From Takakia lepidozioides (taxonomy: Eukaryota; Streptophyta; Takakiopsida; Takakiales; Takakiaceae), in NCBI GenBank assembly GCA_030704615.1, contig CM060733.1, positions 11,782,001 through 11,842,000 of the forward strand: DNA of 60,000 bases. Direction: 5' to 3'. Both the position numbers and the translations under genes were made by a program. Below, one piece after another: positions 20,315 through 32,250 of the stretch. The notes below the pieces were generated by a model. The model was not told the DNA's origin. It was given only the letters and a program-made list of their open reading frames with translations, and did not search any database. The first letter of the stretch is position 1; every line of letters starts with the position of its first letter.

Positions 20315-23300
20315 TTTTTTTTTTTTTTTTTTTTTGGTTTTAAAGAGAAATATTGCATTTATTCCCAAAATTATGGGAAAAAAAATAAAACCCCTTTTTG
20401 CACCACGAGGGCTACACACTGTAGTCAATGAAGGGTGATCAAATACGCTAAAGTGCAGCATTGTGCTCATAGAGAGAGGACCACTCGAAACAACTTAGCC
20501 CTGTCCGAGAGACTTCCAAAAAATGTCTAAGCCTGTAGATGAGATTACCGAGGAACTAATCTACAGCTACGCTTTAACGGAAATTTAGCCTGGAAGTAAT
20601 GGCGGGGTGCTTGACGTGTTTCCAGTTCACGTCTCTCTCAAATTCCGGCGAGGCCGTGGAGTGGAGCTCTGAGGTCTCTCCAGCGCTGAGGGGGGAGAGC
20701 GTTCCAAACACAGTGTTCCTACTCGTCGCTTTGACAAATGATGCCATGGCAGGCCCACGTCGCTCTGAATGTGGCATGGATTGTTGGCGCCTGCCCGGGG
20801 TCCTGTGACAATCTGCAACACATTTTGCCCAAGCTTTTTTCGACTCCGTTAAAAGGTCTTTGTACACCATCACCAACAAAGTGGAGGTACTGATTATCTC
20901 CTTGCTAAACATCTAGCACGCCATAAGTGCCATAACGTAGATGCGCGAAGAGTCTCAAAGACCGGACGTGGAAAGGATCGGGCCATGGTTGTTTTGTTGT
21001 AAATAAGTAGCAGATCCATAGGGCCAATGGCCGAGAGGCTCCAATGTCTGTAGAAGACTTGATCAAGAGCCAGATTTTGGCTGGCGCTGTACAGGCAAGA
21101 AGGCAGTGCTCATGAGTTTCAATGATACCCGAAGAGCAGCATCTACACAATAAAGCTTCATGGAATTGCAACCATCTCCCACTTTTAGGGCTCTGTTCGC
21201 TACTTGCCATAAAAGTGCCGAGGTCTTGGCAGGCCTAATGTTTAGCCAGATAGAAGACCAGATTGCTGACCAGTTCTCATTCAAGAATCCAAAGTGACTC
21301 CATTTGCTATTCCACTTAGTGGAGAGGGATGGCTGGATGTTAAGAGCCCTATAAGCCTTCTTGGGGGTGAAGGTAAGAAGGGGTGTTGCAGTGCGGCCGA
21401 AGGCCCATTCCCATTTTTTGGGTCCAACTGGAGGTCCGCCAGAGGTCTTCCCAGGATCCACACAAATGTGGAGGCATTAACCCAAGACAGGACAGGTACG
21501 ATAAGAGGTGGTTGGGGATCAAACTCTTTGAACTTAGATGACCAATTGCATATTCTCACCGGGGTATGATTGAAACGAGGGAAGAGGGTTTGGGATTGAG
21601 AAACCAAGATTAGAACTAGAGTTTCGGGGTTGATATGGTAAGGGAACTCTGAGAAGTGGGTGTCTGTGGCAACAATCACGAATAGGATGGTGAGTCTGTT
21701 GCTTATGACTCCCAATGTCTAGAAGGTCCCGCCTGTAGAGACACGGTCCAAGTTTGAGGTATAGAATTTATGACCGTTTGAAGCCCGGCCTTGGCTCTGA
21801 TTGACCCCAGTATAGGGCTAATTGTGTCAATATGCAGGAAGCCTGCAGGCGACCACAGGTGTTTTAGTTGACTGATGCCCCTGCTGTCCCAGACATACCA
21901 CTTTTTTGCCAGCGATTTTTCAGTTGGTGTGGGCACGTTGGTGTTCAAAAATAGGTGCTGGCAGAAGGGTTTCCTCGTAAGTTTCTGCTTTTCTTTGTGG
22001 AGAAATGGTCTCAGTGCAGCCCAAGCTTTCCAGATGACGTTCCATAGGGATGATCCCACCATTTTGTGCTTGAATCCTTGTGTGATCCAACGAATGGAGG
22101 GGTGCCATTTAGAGGTCTTAAGGCGGCTTGCCATCATCAGATTTCCTACCACCAAAAACTTCCACCAGCCTCCTTCTGGGCCTAAGAATCTTGGCAGCCA
22201 CTTCCCGAGGAGGGATGTGATTGGATCTCCGGGTCCAGAACCCCCAGTCCTCCCAGTTTTTTTGGCTGGCAGATCTGTCTCCAGGAGACCTGTGGCCTGA
22301 CCTTTTGGCCTACTTTGTTAAGCTCCCCATACAAAATTTCACAATAAAGCTTTGTATTCACATATTTGCCTTTTGGAAGGGCACCAGGATGCTACATAGA
22401 ACCATAGGCCAGCCGAGAAAATCTGGTTGGCCACAAGTGCCTGACTTGCACATGATTGAGAAGAACTTAGAACCCCAAAAAGTGAGGTTTCTTTGGATCT
22501 TGGATAGAATGGGTGCAAATTGTTGCTCATTGGTGATATCAAGCCCATAGGTGTACCCTAGCAACGTTGTCGTCTGGCTAGGTTGCAGCCATGAGAGGCC
22601 CAAGGCCTGGCCCCAAGAGGGCAACGTCCCAGAAGGGATTTTGATGTGTCTCCAGCGAGGATGGCACAAGTTTTGGTTCCAGTTGACCTTGAAACTAGAG
22701 GCGTCACAGAAGGCCTCCAAAGTTGTTGCAATTCTGTCCAAGTTGGTTTGGCTTGCTTGAAGCATAAGGAAAGTGTCATCTACATACATGGATTCCCTGA
22801 TGTAGGCAGGCTGGTTAGTTATTTAGTTAGTGATTCTAAGACCTAGAATCTGCCTGTCTGCTTGTAGCATGTATGCAAGCGTGTCGGCGACAATAATGAA
22901 GAGGAAATGAGCCAGGAGGCAGCCTTGACGGACAGATCGATATAGGTTGAATGGCTTTGACACCGAACCGTTGATGATTACCCTGCTGGTTGACCCATCA
23001 TTTGACAGAGTAGAATGGCCTTTCCTAATGGGCACCTTGGCCAAGATTGATTTGCCTCCCTCCTTTTGTCAATAGGTCGAAGTCTAGAAGGATTAGGGCA
23101 ATAGCCTGCTGGGTTTGAAGGGCGTACTGGGGAAGCTCTTGTGCAAGAAGAAGGTTATCCATGATGTATCTCCCCTTAATGAAGCCCAATTGGCTAGGTC
23201 TAATGATTGAAGGAAGAAGAGGTTGAAGACGTAGAGCCAGGCTTTTGGCTATAATCTTATATGCAACATTGAGGAGAGTTATGGGCCTGTAGTTGCTTAA

Positions 23301-24740
23301 GTCCGTCCTGTGTCCCTTTTTGAAAATCAGGGAGATGACTCCCTGTGACATGTTTCCCGACATTTGGTTCGCTTGGAAAATGTGGTTGGCCATGGCCCAA
23401 AAATCTAGCGAAATGTCAGGCCAAAACTTTTTGTAAAATTCCACAGGGACTCCATCCATCCCTGGACATTTCCCATCTTTCAGCTTGGATAGGGCCAGTT
23501 CAAGCTCCTCTTCCGAGAGAGGCCCTTCCAGTGCCTCGGCCACAGGTGGGGCAATGAGAAGTGGGGAGTGAGCCAGGCAAGCATTGAGTGTGGCTGTTGC
23601 TACAGGCCTGTCACTCTCAAAGAGGGTCTGAAAGTGGCTGGCAGCGAATGTAGCCATGGGTTTGGGGTCTGTGAATGACTGCCCCGAGGCCCGGTTAGCT
23701 AGTTTAGATATTGTCTGCCTTTCTCTACTCATCTGCTGACTGGCTGCCCCCACTGCTTTGAGCTTGGCCATGAACTTATCTGATGGGTTTTGGGAGACAG
23801 TCCCAGCATGAGACCAAGTTGTCTGCAAGCCTTGTGTGAACTCTGGGATGTGTAGCAGAGAGGCATTCATTTTGTAAAGACCCTTGCCCCTTGGGCGAGT
23901 GTTTGGATATCCAATGAAGCCTCAATGACGGCGTGATCAAAGCCGGGGTGGATGGGCTGTTGGGGCAGCCTCCGAGACCATTGGATACAGTCCAAGGAGG
24001 CCAAGAATCTGTCCAATCTAGCCATCTGGAGGTCCACGAGAGCTCTGTTGTTTGACCAAGTAAAGACTGGGCCAGAGGGGGGCATAGGCCGCCGATTTGC
24101 CACTTCTATTTCCACCAAATTGTGGTTGAGGGTGAGGGAGTGCCAGTGTTGTGTCTCTACCACGTCTGGGTTAAACTGTCCAAGACCCCGCCTGTCAGTA
24201 GGAGACTCAACCATATTGAAGTCCCCTGCCAACACCCCGAAATCTATGTCATGTTTCAGTTCCATATTGGTATTTATGGATCCCAGAGTTGTGCCCTCTC
24301 TGCTGGCGAGTTTGGAGCATAAATATTAATTAACCCCAGCCGGCCTCCTTTGGCTGGAAGGTCTATGGCACAGTACTGAACTCTGCCTGGAACCCATGAG
24401 CCTTCCGAGACTGTATATTGAAAGAAGGATGGGGAAACCAAGATGGCGGTGCCTCCTCTGGAACCTTCGGAAGTTGGTTTCTAGAAGGAGTTTGCCCGTG
24501 GCCAGAGATTATCTGAGAGAGAAGCAATTTTCCCTAAATCGAGTTTGTGTTCTTGTAGGAAGAGAATTGTTTCTTTTCGAAGGTAAGGGGATAGAAAACT
24601 CTTAACGTTAGCGTGCTTAGGGGAAGCACTATCCGCCCCAAGGCCCCTGATGTTCCAAGAGGCCATGTCAAAATTTGGAAAAATTTCCTGAGAAGTGCGT
24701 AATTGCTCGAAAATTATGAAAAACACCAAAATGTCCAAAT
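20315..24740 (-). mobile_element. Decayed L1-type LINE, with poly(A) end
   Basis: Minus-strand pieces lie in L1 order. First is the endonuclease: start near 24667 with MASWNIRGLG, LQEHK, then GVLAGDFNMV and the DRFLAS segment at 23867-24265. Next is reverse transcriptase at 22358-23870: YRPITLLNVAYKIIAKSLA, PSQLGFIKGRYIMDN, SVRQGCLLA, and the catalytic YVDDT. Last is the zinc-binding RT-associated tail at 20905-21461 (IWLNIRPAKTSALLWQVANR, then C..C..ETHEHCLLAC). The reading frame changes several times, and the RT segment between LILLDF and INGSVSKPFN seems to have lost the conserved block that normally follows the first catalytic Asp. The 3' end is clear: AATAAA on the minus strand at 20358-20363, followed by 21 A (plus-strand T run 20315-20335). 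The element is dead. No target duplication was found. Confidence 0.88.
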
Positions 24741-24834
24741 TGTGAAAAACACAAGCTAAGAGAAGTAGGGTTGTGCCAGATGTTTAGGTATAGGAAAAAA
24801 AAACAATAAAACAGGTTAAAGAAAACAGTTGGAA

Positions 24835-25466
24835 AGGTTTAGGGTTTAGTACATACAGCCTTCACATTCTTTTATCACATATCAAACATTATGTTTTAAA
24901 AAAAAGAAAATTACCTCAACAATAGTTTTTGAGGGAGGTCAAAAACAATTATTGAGATAACAAGTTTTTTTTAGAGAACAGGGGGATGCCCTGGATGAAT
25001 TTTATTGAAGGTTATTTGAAGGGAAAAAATTAAAACCCTTAGAATGCCTGCAGGCTGCCATAAGGCGTGTTCACACGGCAAGCTGTGTTGGATGACCCTC
25101 GATCAATAAGTGAGAAATGGTAACATCTATTTTCAAGACCATTATGTTTTTTTTAAAAGAAAATTTGAGGGAGGTCAAAAACAATTGTTGAGATAACAGT
25201 TTGTTTTTAGAGAACAGGGGGATGCCCTGGATGAATTTTATTGACGGTTATTTGAAGGGAAAAAAATTTAAAACCCTTAGAATGCCCGAAGGCTGCCATA
25301 AGGCGTGTTCGCACGGCAAGCTTTGTTGGATGACCCTCGATCAATAAGTGAGATACGGTAACATCTAATTTCAAGCCCACTATGTTTTTTTAAGAGAAAA
25401 TTACCTCAACAATAGTTTTTGAGGGAGGTGCCTAACAATTGTTCATTATTTATCCAGGGTCGACTG
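24835..25466. mobile_element. Pogo/mariner-like non-autonomous element with internal tandem duplication (one end seen)
   Basis: The right end TTATCCAGGGTCGACTG (25450-25466) followed by TA equals the terminal repeat of the complete element at 30135-30562. The segment AGGTTTAGGGTTTAGTACATA at about 24837 is the reverse complement of a segment inside that element. Between them a unit of about 245 bases is tandemly repeated (about 24890-25138, 25139-25377, and a partial third unit to 25440). Each unit contains GAGGGAGGTCAAAAACAATT and GGGGGATGCCCTGGATGAAT. The left end was not found. Confidence 0.55.
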
Positions 25467-25486
25467 TAATACATGCCGAATGTTTG

Positions 25487-26312
25487 GAAATTACCAGTGT
25501 TGGGCGGTTACCCGCGGGACCCAGGTTAACCGCCGGTTCAGGTTCAGGTTAACCGGAACCGGGCCCATTCCTACAGAACCTGACCCAGAACCGGAACCCA
25601 CCAATGGGGATCGGCGCAGAACCGAACGGGCGGTTCCTGCTGGGTGTGAGAACCGGAGAACCGGGGCACAGGGCGGGGGGTAAAAACAAGTTCCGGTTCT
25701 TGACCCCTTGGTGGGGCTGGTGGGCCCAGGGCAAAACTTATTTAATGCTCTCAAGCTCCTGAGATCCTGGGTTCAATGCTTGAAGGCCATGTTCAATGCT
25801 TCAGCGCCAGGAGATCTTGGGTTCAATCTCTAGCTGCATGATATCCTGGCTAAGTTCATTAATAAAATGTTTGAAGATGCCAATACTTGCCAGGTAGCTG
25901 AATAGTACTTTCAACCCATAAAATTTTACCCATTTTCTTCTACAAGTTTATTTAGAGTATTTTATTTTTTATTTTTTATTTTTGTGTTAGTGAAAACTAA
26001 CAAAATCATTGGATTTTAGTTCAAATATGTGAATACACTGCTATTTAATCTACCGGACTGATAAAATATTTTAAATCTAATTAAATTAAACAATTGTTTT
26101 TAAAAAATAGAACCGGAACCGATGGTTTTTATCAGCAACTAACCGGTAGCCAGAACCGCCCCCATGTTTAAAAGTTGGATCCGGAACCGGACCGGAACCG
26201 GCTCAATAAAAAAAAACCGGAACCGGATCCGGAACTGTCTCTTGAAATAATTGTGGAACCGGAACTGAAGGTTCCTTCACAAATGCAAGAACCGCCCAAC
26301 ACTGGAAATTAC
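25487..26312. mobile_element. hAT-type miniature transposon with 8-bp target duplication
   Basis: The element spans 25495-26304 and has perfect 15-bp inverted ends, CAGTGTTGGGCGGTT and AACCGCCCAACACTG. It is flanked by the perfect 8-bp duplication GAAATTAC (25487-25494 and 26305-26312). Length of duplication and CAGTGTTG-like ends are typical of hAT transposons. It has no transposase. Several hundred bases inside each end are packed with GGTTCCGG / CCGGAACC motifs, as expected for transposase-binding sites near the ends. It inserted about 20 bases to the right of a pogo-like terminal repeat. Confidence 0.85.
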
Positions 26313-26423
26313 TTAGGTGAGGTGCCTAAATAATAATAAACGAATCTGCCTAATAATATTCCATTTTTATTAATTATTAGGCCCCGGAAGTGCCTAGTAA
26401 GCTAGGACAGTACGGTACTCGGT
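26313..26423. repeat. Short TGCCTAA-rich remnant
   Basis: The stretch has GTGCCTAAATAATAATAAACG, TGCCTAATAAT, ATTATTAGGC and TGCCTAGTAAG. These resemble the TTAGGC-rich element at 32251-32886 and are probably the remains of a related copy. Confidence 0.4.
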
Positions 26424-27803
26424 TGGGACTGCACTTACACGCTCGAACAATCTGCAGTTCAAACTCCTAAGCTAAGATCATACAATATAGATATAAACAT
26501 TGCCTTCCTTTGGGCAATCCTTGTCTTCCTGGAGGTACAAGGAATATAGGAAACCATCTAAGGATTGAATGTCTTGTTGCTCTCAAATTATACAGACTAA
26601 ACATGTTGACGTGCGGGTTTTTTCGCCGGAGCAAGAAAATGAAGGCCTGTTTTTCAGATGGGGCTGGACGAATGTGAGCGAGCGAGGCAGAGGCAGCTTA
26701 CCTTCCCCCTCGGCAGGCGTCCAGTCTGCCACAGATTCTGATCTGGCGCTCGGGGATCCTTGTAAGTGAGAGTCTTTCTGTGTGTTGCATACGGGGAAGT
26801 TATTTTTGCTGAAGTTTGCCTACCTGGGTTGGGCTTCAGGGGATCTGTATATAAATGAGTCGATTGGACTCCTTGGTCTCACCTTCTAGAGTCTCGTTCT
26901 CTTCGGGGTGCTTGTAAGGGAGTATCGGGAAGTTTACAAGTCGATTGCTCATTCTTCGGGATACTCACAGGTTACAGTTGCTTTGATGTTCGATTGCTGT
27001 CGTCATTTCGCAGGTGTTTGATTGTCCAGATTATCACAAGCTAGAACTGCCTGTTGTTGAACCTCACAGACCGGAGTTTCTTATTTCCGATTGTTTACAT
27101 TCTTAAGGGTGCTTTCCATCAGTTTGTGACCCGCTAGATTTGCGTATTGTTGGATATTTTCAGTCTAGAGTGGATCTCCTCAGCAGTCTAACAAGGCAAG
27201 CGGCTTGTTCTCATAGGAGGGTGTGTTTTGCTCAGACCCTCAGAAATTCTGCACTTGGCTGAATCTTTGTGTACCCCAAAGAGAACCATTTTTGCCATTT
27301 CTGTTCCACAAGAAAATACATATGATCTGGCTGAGGCCCTCTCCTAGCATGGGAAGAAACTGTCTGAGAGCATACAGAAAGTCTGCCTGGCCGAAGACAA
27401 AACGAAGATTAGTGTTGGGTGGTTGAATAAATATCACAGGAAGGAAACAAATGTAATGAAAGCAAAAAGTTGCACAAATAGCCGCAGTTTCAATTGCAAC
27501 GTCAGTTGCGGCATTTAGTACTGAGGGCTTGCTCAAGCTGGCTCGCCTTCTTGCTCCATGCCTGCTTCTGCAAGTCTCTTTCCTGCATACAGACAATTTA
27601 TGTCAGTGCCAATATCTGGATGGCCTATGAAGGACCCCTCAACCACTCAGGCATTGTCATCAATGATCCCAATCGACATCGAAGCTAGGGATTAGTGTCG
27701 AACTTCTGACTTTTTACTCAAAATTGGATGCTTCAATGATGCAAAGGGCTCAAGAAAATGTGTTGCAATCCCAAATGGCTACAACAAATGGACCTGTCTT
27801 CCA
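26424..27803. repeat. Duplicated block A, copy 2
   Basis: This is the counterpart of 14986-16301. It directly follows (3' of, on the minus strand) the last exon of amine oxidase copy 2. The pair lies in direct orientation about 11.4 kb apart. Confidence 0.85.
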
Positions 27804-27895
27804 TTTTAGTAAATTCTAGCTTGCACACATTCCTAACTAACTGAAGTTAGTTAAGACATCTGTATGCTCTTTTTACAGAGAGGGTTTGGAAATCA

Positions 27896-29152
27896 CTAGG
27901 TTGTATCATTAGTCGACCAGCATCTGCTGGGTACCTTTTGAATTGCACCAATGCATGCTCCTGAGAGCTCGTCTGCCCAAATTTTCCCCTTTTGAGAAGG
28001 CTCTATACCTTCCCTGCAAGTTCCCTGAGCCTGGCAATGCAGGACCGCATTCGCTGCATCGATACCTGCTCCACCGGTTACATGGTTAGTGTTTTTTCGT
28101 CCAGCCACGGTGTGTAAAAGCTGCTTGTACGTGATCATCATGAGTGATATATCAAGTCTGCAAGAGGCTGTATCTGCGCTTGAGTGTCATTCTCCTATGC
28201 TGTTGGAGGAGAGACACAAAGAAACTTCCTAATGTCCACAGGAAGCTCAAAGAGAATTAAAGAATGAAGGGAGAGACAATTGAGGCATCAGACCTTGTCA
28301 ATCCTTGCCATGTCACCATACCAGGCTTCAAGTCACTCCTTTCATAGGTGACGTGAATGTCTTAAGGTGTACTGAAGCCAAAACAACAGTGATTCAAAGA
28401 AAGGAAAAAAAAGGCAGATTAAAACGAAGACAATGGACCAAGATTTACCAGAATAGTAAGCACCATGGACGTAGCCATTGTATTTTTCACTGGTGTGCTC
28501 CCCACTGAAGTAAAGCTTCCCAACTGGAGCCTGCAACGAGATAAAGAAGGAAATCTGTAAATTCAAGAAAAGAGATTGGGTGCAGACGTGGGTTATTGGA
28601 CTATTTTGCATGTCCCTACATCTCCTCGGGAAATTCCAGCAACAAGCAGCAGTTGTTTCACAAAGCACCCATTAGAGATAGGCCTCAAATACAGATGACA
28701 TTTCACACACCACCACACTGGACTCCCCCTGCCGTTTTTAAACAATTTAGCATGGAAGTTCCTAATGTCAGGCTAACAGCAGGATAAACTGAATGGAGTC
28801 ATTTCAAAATCATTCTCATACTTTTGACTTAGATACAGTTCCGGTTACTTACTGCAAAATGGATGGATATGGATGCTGACAGGCAAGGAGATTGACAAAC
28901 CTGGAGTTGTTGAAACTGGTGCTGGTCGACGCCAATTGGCCAATTAGAGAAAGTCCCACCAAAGAAGCGATTTTTCCACCACCTGGGCACCAGAATATCC
29001 TCCGCTTGTGGTATCTCACCAAACATCTTACGAAGCACCACCATAATCTCTGCTAGTGTTTGATTGTCTGGTTGCTGTTCAATCCTTCGTGACTCATCAT
29101 CTGTCACTGTCACAAAGATAATATTTGAACCTGGGTATTCATTCTCCAGATG
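27896..29152 (-). pseudogene. Polyamine oxidase, copy 2: C-terminal exons only
   Basis: Three minus-strand exons with GT..AG borders and matching phases: 28901-29152 (HLENEYPGSNIIFVTVTDDE, then SRRIEQQPDNQT, ILVPRWWKNRFF.GTFSNWP.GV), 28449-28530 ([20 protein letters not shown], then VHGAYYSG) and 27896-28065 (GIDAANAVLHCQAQGTC onward to a TAG stop). [15 protein letters not shown] is the family's C-terminal flavin-site signature. Total about 167 codons. The exons that should precede them are absent: upstream lies block B (29292-29655), then unrelated sequence. The protein therefore lacks the FAD-binding N-terminus and the middle. Copy 1 at 16908-17960 keeps exactly the adjoining middle exons. 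Because the C-terminal exons lie upstream of copy 1 in the direction of transcription, the two halves cannot be joined by ordinary cis-splicing. Confidence 0.85.
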
Positions 29153-29291
29153 CTGTGCACACCAATCACAGACCACCAATTTCGACAAACAACATTATCA
29201 GAGCAAACCAAATAGCCATCAGAATAAACTACATTAAGGGAGATTGGACATTGTAGAGTAAAAAAACATGCGTTCAGATTACGAGATGCTT

Positions 29292-29655
29292 AATTGGCAC
29301 TCTCAGCTTGTGCCTACCAGTCTAGACAATGTCTGAGCAGCCATGAGGCTCTTAAAACTCATGTCCGTCTCTAGTTGGCCTGGTTACTCTTTCCTCTCGT
29401 CTCCTGGGATAAAGAAACGTAAGTTTATCCACAAATAGCTAACAAAAACCCATAACAAACCAAGAAGCTGAGACTGAAACCTAAGGGTAAGGTTCTACAG
29501 GCATGTGACTCTCTTGTTAATAGCTGGGATATCAAGGGATTGTCAGTCTTTTGACACCACTCAGTGCTATCTTTCAGTGATTACCCCACAAATCCTTCGC
29601 AGGATCCAACACCATAATTTCTACATCATCATGATGCTCCTATTCAAAAGTACAG
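29292..29655. repeat. Duplicated block B, copy 2
   Basis: This is the counterpart of 16307-16668, with near-identical sequence. After 29655 the similarity to copy 1 stops, which marks the break that removed the upstream exons from this copy. Confidence 0.85.
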
Positions 29656-30132
29656 GATATCAACTCTGCAGTAGCTGAGGCACGTTGTGAAGCGCAGAGA
29701 CGCAGCCCCAACTTTCCTTGACGCATATGCTTGCTATTCTGGGCTAGACACCCAATGCACGATCCTCCTGCAAAGCATAAACCAACAACCATCCAACAAA
29801 CTAGTGAGGAATTGCACAGCTTATCAGCGCTACAATTGCTGAGGACGGTTGGGAAGGTGGTGGGCAGGGAGAGACGCAGCTTCCACCAGCGAACTGTCAC
29901 CAAGGGTGGTGGGTAGTCTGGAAGCCTTGGGAGCACAATCAGCTAATAACTTAACTCAGGGCGGGTATTTCAATGAAGCATCCATCTCTGAACTGACTTA
30001 AGAAATAGCTATGATCACTGATCACTGATCATTGATCAGACGATCAGACCTCTGTAACTTGGAATCCTGGCTACCATAATTGCATGTCAGGGTCCTGCTC
30101 TTCTACATGCACGCCTTTCATGTGTTTTCATA
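29656..30132. other. No recognised gene
   Basis: Only a short minus-strand frame (29640-29936) without family resemblance is present, plus a short ATCACTGATC tandem run at about 30013-30040. Confidence 0.4.
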
Positions 30133-30564
30133 TACAGTCGACCCTGGATAAATGTTACCCGCTTTTTTGTTATGTCACCCTTAATGTTATGAAATCTCTG
30201 CTCTGTAAGAATTTACACTTGAAAATGGCATGAGAGCGTTGTTTTATGAAAATATGGCTCTCCTCCTTATGCGGAGCCTTAATATAGTTGGTTTGAGAAA
30301 ACATTCATCCACTCTTATCATTCATCCATGTGTATTTTCAACCATCTAATGAATAAATATTGTATTCTGTTCGATTGAAGAAATACTATAGGCAGTGAGG
30401 ATGTATGTACTATGTACTAAACCCTAAACCAGTCCAATTGTTATTTTTTACCTGCTTTATTGAGGTTTTGGATTTTGACCTCTATTTCTGTTATCTGATA
30501 TATCTACATAAATGTTATAGATTTTCTGCTCTATAGGCATTACAATTATCCAGGGTCGACTGTA
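30133..30564. mobile_element. Pogo/mariner-like miniature transposon, TA target duplication
   Basis: Perfect 17-bp inverted ends, CAGTCGACCCTGGATAA (30135-30151) and its reverse complement (30546-30562), are each flanked by TA (30133-30134, 30563-30564). The TA duplication and the CAGTCGACCC-type ends fit the Tc1/mariner superfamily, pogo branch. The 428-base interior has no transposase. The one-ended relative at 24835-25466 shares its terminus and an internal segment. Confidence 0.85.
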
Positions 30565-30748
30565 GTACCTTCATTTGGGTCTTATATAGACTGGTCCGGG
30601 CACATGTTCCACAATATCCACTCTCAAGATATAAGGTACGTAAGATCCTTCGATGCAATGAATACCAATGATAACACGCATTCACCAATGGAACACATAG
30701 GAGACATAAAGAACAGAGCATGTGCCCAATTGAGACCCACTCAATGCA

Positions 30749-31771
30749 TTAACCCTGAAGAACTAACCCCAATTTTTGGGTCCACCCCCAAAAATTTGAC
30801 CCTTCCCCACTAAATAATTTATATCTTGAGCTTTCCTCAGGCCCTGTAAAACTGACCGTTCTAATATGTTTCTACCTACCGCAGCTATGACCACAAAAAG
30901 TCTGCTCCAAATCGAACCGCCGGATTGCAAGATTAAAATGTTGAAAGTTGGGCCAAAAACAAATTTCCTATTTGCAATGGGGTAAAAGACAGCTTTTCTT
31001 TTCGAATTTCCCAGCTGTGAAATTTTTTGACATGACACAAACCATAATCTTGTACCTTGCCAGGTAAGACGCCCTGAAAATTTCAGCTTTTTCTGACATG
31101 TTCTCATGTGGGCTGCTTTGTATGGCCAATTTAGTGGGTCAAATTTCTCAATTTCAAAGGGGCAAGCACAAAACTGTATTAGAAAACTCGGCGAAAAGAT
31201 CTGAACCGTTGAATTGTCAATCGCTCCGGTTGTTCTGTATTGGGCAGGTTTTTGTAAGCACAAAAAGCGCCAATCGGAGCGTCCTTTCATATGATTTTTT
31301 CCCCTCCCCATGACTTATCCATGTGCACCTATTTTTGCCTATACTTTTTGGCCGGTAGCCCTAAGGTATGTGGGTTTCGGGGGGTGCCTTTGCCTTTGCC
31401 TGCCAATGGGGGCGCTTTAGGGTGGAGGGAGCGTAATAAAGGGTGTTGGGAGACGCGCCGTCCTGCGCAAGCGGGGAGAGGGGGGGGGTGGTGTGGAATT
31501 TCTCCTTAACCTGACCCTAGTTGACACTTAGGATGGTGGGCAGGTTAGCTGCCCAAAATGGGGCCCAAAACCACGACTGTGGCAGCCTCTATGTGTTCCA
31601 CGTGGCTGGGCCAGGCCCAATGACGAATTGGGAAATGCCACCTCATAGCTGACGCGATCACCTATCCAATGAGCCTAAACATGCCCAAATCAGGCTTAAC
31701 CCCAGTGATAACCAGACACATTTCTAAACCTAACCGACCCAGTTTGGGTTGCTTCGTCCTTTAAGGGTTAA
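30749..31771. mobile_element. Candidate piggyBac-like non-autonomous element (TTAA-flanked)
   Basis: It starts TTAACCCTGAAG (30749) and ends CTTTAAGGGTTAA (31771), so both ends are TTAA followed inwardly by CCCT.AA. That is the target site and terminal base pattern of piggyBac transposons. The ends are less perfect than those at 33678-34503, whose ends they resemble. No transposase is present. Inside, near 30770-30800, AATTTTTGGG..CCCAAAAATT forms a hairpin. Confidence 0.45.
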
Positions 31772-32250
31772 GCAGAATTCGTGCTGTTAAAAAGCAGAAT
31801 TCATCGCTTGGCTAGGGCAGCACATTACACGCGGGTTTAATGCACCGGACAGCGAGGGGCGATGCATTTACACCCTAATGCACTGCGGTACCTTTTCTTT
31901 TGTTGTACGTGCTTTATGTAGGGGAGGGCCCCATGTGGGCCATTCCCTCTGCTCCCGCCTTGGGGACAGTGCCCTTATATCAAGGAATGCCCTCCACTAA
32001 GAGCCCTCCACTAAGTGCCCTCCCCTAGAGGCATTTGTCCACCGAAGCAACAATTTTGACAAGTTGCCACGTGGTTTGTACTTAAGAGCTTTTTTAAACC
32101 AATCATACTCTTGACATGGGATAAGGTCCCTTGACCAGATTTTCTCCATTGACTTTAACGGACAGAGCCAATAAACATGTTCCAGTCGTCAGGGCACATG
32201 TTCCTTGTGCATGTCCCATTAATGGATGAATGGAGATACCGTCCCTTATC
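31772..32250. other. No recognised gene
   Basis: Non-coding. A short duplicated AAGCAGAATTC is seen at 31770-31803, but nothing else is recognisable. Confidence 0.35.

Noticed and set aside
16908-29152. A single polyamine oxidase gene spanning both exon groups
   Set aside because: On the minus strand the C-terminal exons would be transcribed before the middle exons, and block B occurs beside both groups, so two partial copies are the better reading.
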